Below, piece by piece: positions 5,832 through 6,025 of a stretch of 6,025 nucleotides of DNA. Location: NCBI GenBank assembly GCA_035697245.1, contig DASSDH010000072.1, forward strand, positions 1 through 6,025, in the 5' to 3' direction. The notes below the pieces were generated by a model that was given only the letters and a program-made list of their open reading frames with translations, did not search any database and was not told where the DNA came from. The translations under genes and the position numbers were made by a program. This DNA is from JACVRX01 sp035697245 (GTDB taxonomy: Bacteria > Actinomycetota > Actinomycetes > Jiangellales > Jiangellaceae). Each line of letters begins with the position of its first letter. Position 1 is the stretch's first letter.

Positions 5832-6025
5832 GCTCCAAGGCTGAACGAGTGGTGATCGGGATGGACCCGCACAAGCGCTCGGCAACGATCGAGGTGATGA
5901 CCGCGGACGAGGCCATCGTTGGTGGTGGCCGGTTCGGCACCGACCGTGCCGGCTACGCCGCGATGCTGACCTACGGGCGTCAGTGGACGGACCGGGTCTG
6001 GGCGGTCGAGGGCTGCGCCGGCATC
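5828..6025 (+). CDS. IS110-family transposase, N-terminal part (runs off the window)
   Basis: The first 66 residues of a DEDD-type (RuvC-like) transposase that catalyses RNA-guided recombination of its element. VVIGMDPHKRSATIEV (8-23) carries the first catalytic Asp, D13. GRFGTDRAGYAAML (34-47) and VWAVEGCAG (57-65) follow, the last with E61, the second acidic residue. These motifs are characteristic of actinomycete IS110 members. The ATG at 5828 is supported by GGAGG at 5819-5823. The catalytic serine domain and the 3' end lie beyond the window, so intactness cannot be judged. Its insertion probably explains the broken hydrolase to its left. Confidence 0.9.
   Translation, partial: MSSKAERVVIGMDPHKRSATIEVMTADEAIVGGGRFGTDRAGYAAMLTYGRQWTDRVWAVEGCAGI

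Larger units (their letters stand above)
5557..6025 (+). mobile_element. IS110-family insertion sequence, left part
   Basis: The transposase start and its structured leader show that the right edge of the window lies inside an IS110 element. The left boundary is not directly visible because this family lacks conventional terminal inverted repeats. It is placed where the hydrolase loses family-like sequence (about 5556), which is an inference. The right end is outside the window. Confidence 0.5.

Noticed and set aside
1..6025. CRISPR array, tRNA or rRNA.
   Set aside because: No regularly spaced repeats and no cloverleaf or rRNA-like conserved stretches were seen on either strand.

Overview
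The window is high-GC DNA whose open frames show strong GC bias at third codon positions. Together with an F420-type PPOX remnant, two small hydrolases and an actinomycete-like IS110 transposase, this points to an actinomycete chromosome, probably an accessory or decaying region. No rRNA, tRNA or CRISPR array was seen. The genus cannot be told from this sequence alone.

Layout, left to right. Bases 1-123 may be the C-terminal tail of a gene that starts before the window. Bases ~199-485 hold the decayed 3' end of a PPOX-fold, F420/flavin-dependent oxidoreductase, split over two frames. Bases 688-2493 (minus strand) hold the most notable gene: one unbroken 601-residue protein joining a DUF429 domain (predicted RNase H-fold nuclease) to a HD-less RelA/SpoT alarmone-synthetase-like domain and a C-terminal extension. 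At 2770-3672 (plus strand, divergent) is an intact zinc-independent NAD(P)H:quinone oxidoreductase-like MDR protein.

From 3673 to the right end the sequence looks rearranged. A 483-base gap contains a repeat cluster with the look of an operator, a weak promoter candidate and a near-perfect ribosome binding site with no proper start codon behind it. It is followed by a compact 166-residue alpha/beta hydrolase (4156-4656). A second alpha/beta hydrolase (from 4875) has its catalytic triad but no credible start, and its C-terminus runs out of family-like sequence near 5556. The 5' end of an IS110-family transposase begins at 5828 and runs off the window. The strongly structured leader between the hydrolase and the transposase is where IS110-group elements are known to encode their bridge RNA.

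The genes do not form an obvious pathway. The DUF429-RelA/SpoT fusion is the best candidate for an undescribed function. It lacks the usual catalytic glutamate of the synthetase motif (Gln instead), so it may be a nucleotide sensor, a modified-chemistry enzyme or a dead synthetase coupled to a nuclease-like fold. The right half is best explained as gene decay around an inserted mobile element.
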